Positions 63,894 to 64,000 of a DNA stretch of 64,000 nt are shown here, piece by piece. The DNA is taken from contig NZ_CP042582.1 of assembly GCF_008728835.1 (NCBI RefSeq), positions 3,065,001-3,129,000 on the forward strand, read 5' to 3'. The notes under the pieces were generated by a model. The model made no database searches. It had not been told where the DNA came from and worked only from the letters and a program-made list of their open reading frames with translations. This DNA comes from Hypericibacter adhaerens. GTDB taxonomy: Bacteria; Pseudomonadota; Alphaproteobacteria; Dongiales; Dongiaceae. Each line of letters starts with the position of its first letter. The stretch's first letter is position 1. A program made the translations under genes and the position numbers.

Positions 63894-64000
63894 GTCAATT
63901 GAGCGCGTTGTGGATGAGGTAGCCGGCGATGTCCGCGGGCTTGAGCTTGCCGAGCTTGGGCTCCTCGCCGGCCAGCGACATCTTGATGATGATGTGGTTC
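63894..64000 (-). CDS. C-terminal fragment of an unidentified protein (cut by window edge)
   Basis: Only the last 35 or so residues are present, ending [24 protein letters not shown]. The stop is TGA at 63894-63896. No motif can be assigned, and the gene continues beyond the right edge. Confidence 0.5.

Noticed and set aside
1-64000. tRNA, rRNA, CRISPR arrays, insertion sequences, prophage genes or integrase-linked att sites
   Set aside because: No tRNA-like clover structures with CCA ends, repeat-spacer arrays, transposase or integrase frames were recognised in either strand.

Overview
The window is GC-rich, almost fully coding and built of tightly packed operons with many 1-4 nt start/stop overlaps. 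The content points to an alphaproteobacterium, most likely in or near the Rhodospirillales. The clues are the rsh-acpS-lepB-rnc-era-recO core block, an HpnN hopanoid transporter, a fused CysNC, a BigR/SqrR-type persulfide sensor, an RHH_4 ribbon-helix-helix protein, and short intergenic palindromes whose arms read CCCCGCGAAAGCGGGG. No species can be named from the sequence alone. No rRNA, tRNA, CRISPR array, insertion sequence or prophage was seen.

Layout. (1) 1-7987 is a catabolic cluster around a GntR/FCD regulator. Leftward genes encode a carboxymuconolactone-decarboxylase-like protein, a beta-hydroxyacid dehydrogenase, an SCP2-like protein, an alpha/beta hydrolase and the start of an exported protein. 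Rightward genes encode a GMC oxidoreductase, an unrecognised protein and a lactonase-like metallo-hydrolase, then the regulator and an SDR. One 11-bp palindrome (CAGACAATCTG) lies in the control region of all three transcription units. (2) 7993-14370 holds GNAT, MFS, parC, a D-amino-acid dehydrogenase-like gene and recO. (3) 14605-23920 is housekeeping: era, rnc, lepB, acpS, rsh, rpoZ, folK, a LabA/NYN gene, a family 5 uracil-DNA glycosylase, smpB and dapA. (4) 24284-28869 is a coupled operon of lytic transglycosylase, HAD hydrolase, alpha/beta hydrolase and threonine dehydratase. (5) 28987-33901 has a bactofilin with its M23 peptidase, then cysNC-cysD for sulfate activation. (6) 34763-36690 is a three-gene bufferin-type RiPP operon (DUF2282 precursor, MNIO/DUF692 enzyme, DUF2063 partner). 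(7) 36774-40233 is a coupled lipid/glycan operon (GT2, LAB_N membrane protein, ArnT-like GT39, PAP2 phosphatase). (8) 40606-44014 carries an enoyl-CoA hydratase and hpnN. (9) 44262-50690 has a PhyH dioxygenase, class III aminotransferase, glutamine-synthetase-like ligase, SDR, GST-like protein and methyltransferase, an accessory metabolic cluster of unknown product. (10) 50713-52547 is a persulfide/sulfide detoxification locus (YgaP-like rhodanese, BigR/SqrR-type repressor, persulfide-dioxygenase-like enzyme). (11) 52820-58090 is one 1756-residue hybrid histidine kinase with nine regular tandem PAS units plus a divergent tenth, followed by a cold-shock gene. (12) 58744-63201 has a glyoxalase, an RluA-type pseudouridine synthase and a membrane-linked dehydrogenase operon (cytochrome c, glyoxalase I-like, Tat-exported small subunit, FAD/3Fe-4S GMC subunit). 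An RHH protein and a truncated gene close the window.

The candidates most worth following are the GntR regulon with its unrecognised coupled gene, the bufferin operon without a visible DoxX gene, the nine-unit PAS kinase, the GT2/LAB_N/GT39/PAP2 operon and the aminotransferase/ligase cluster.
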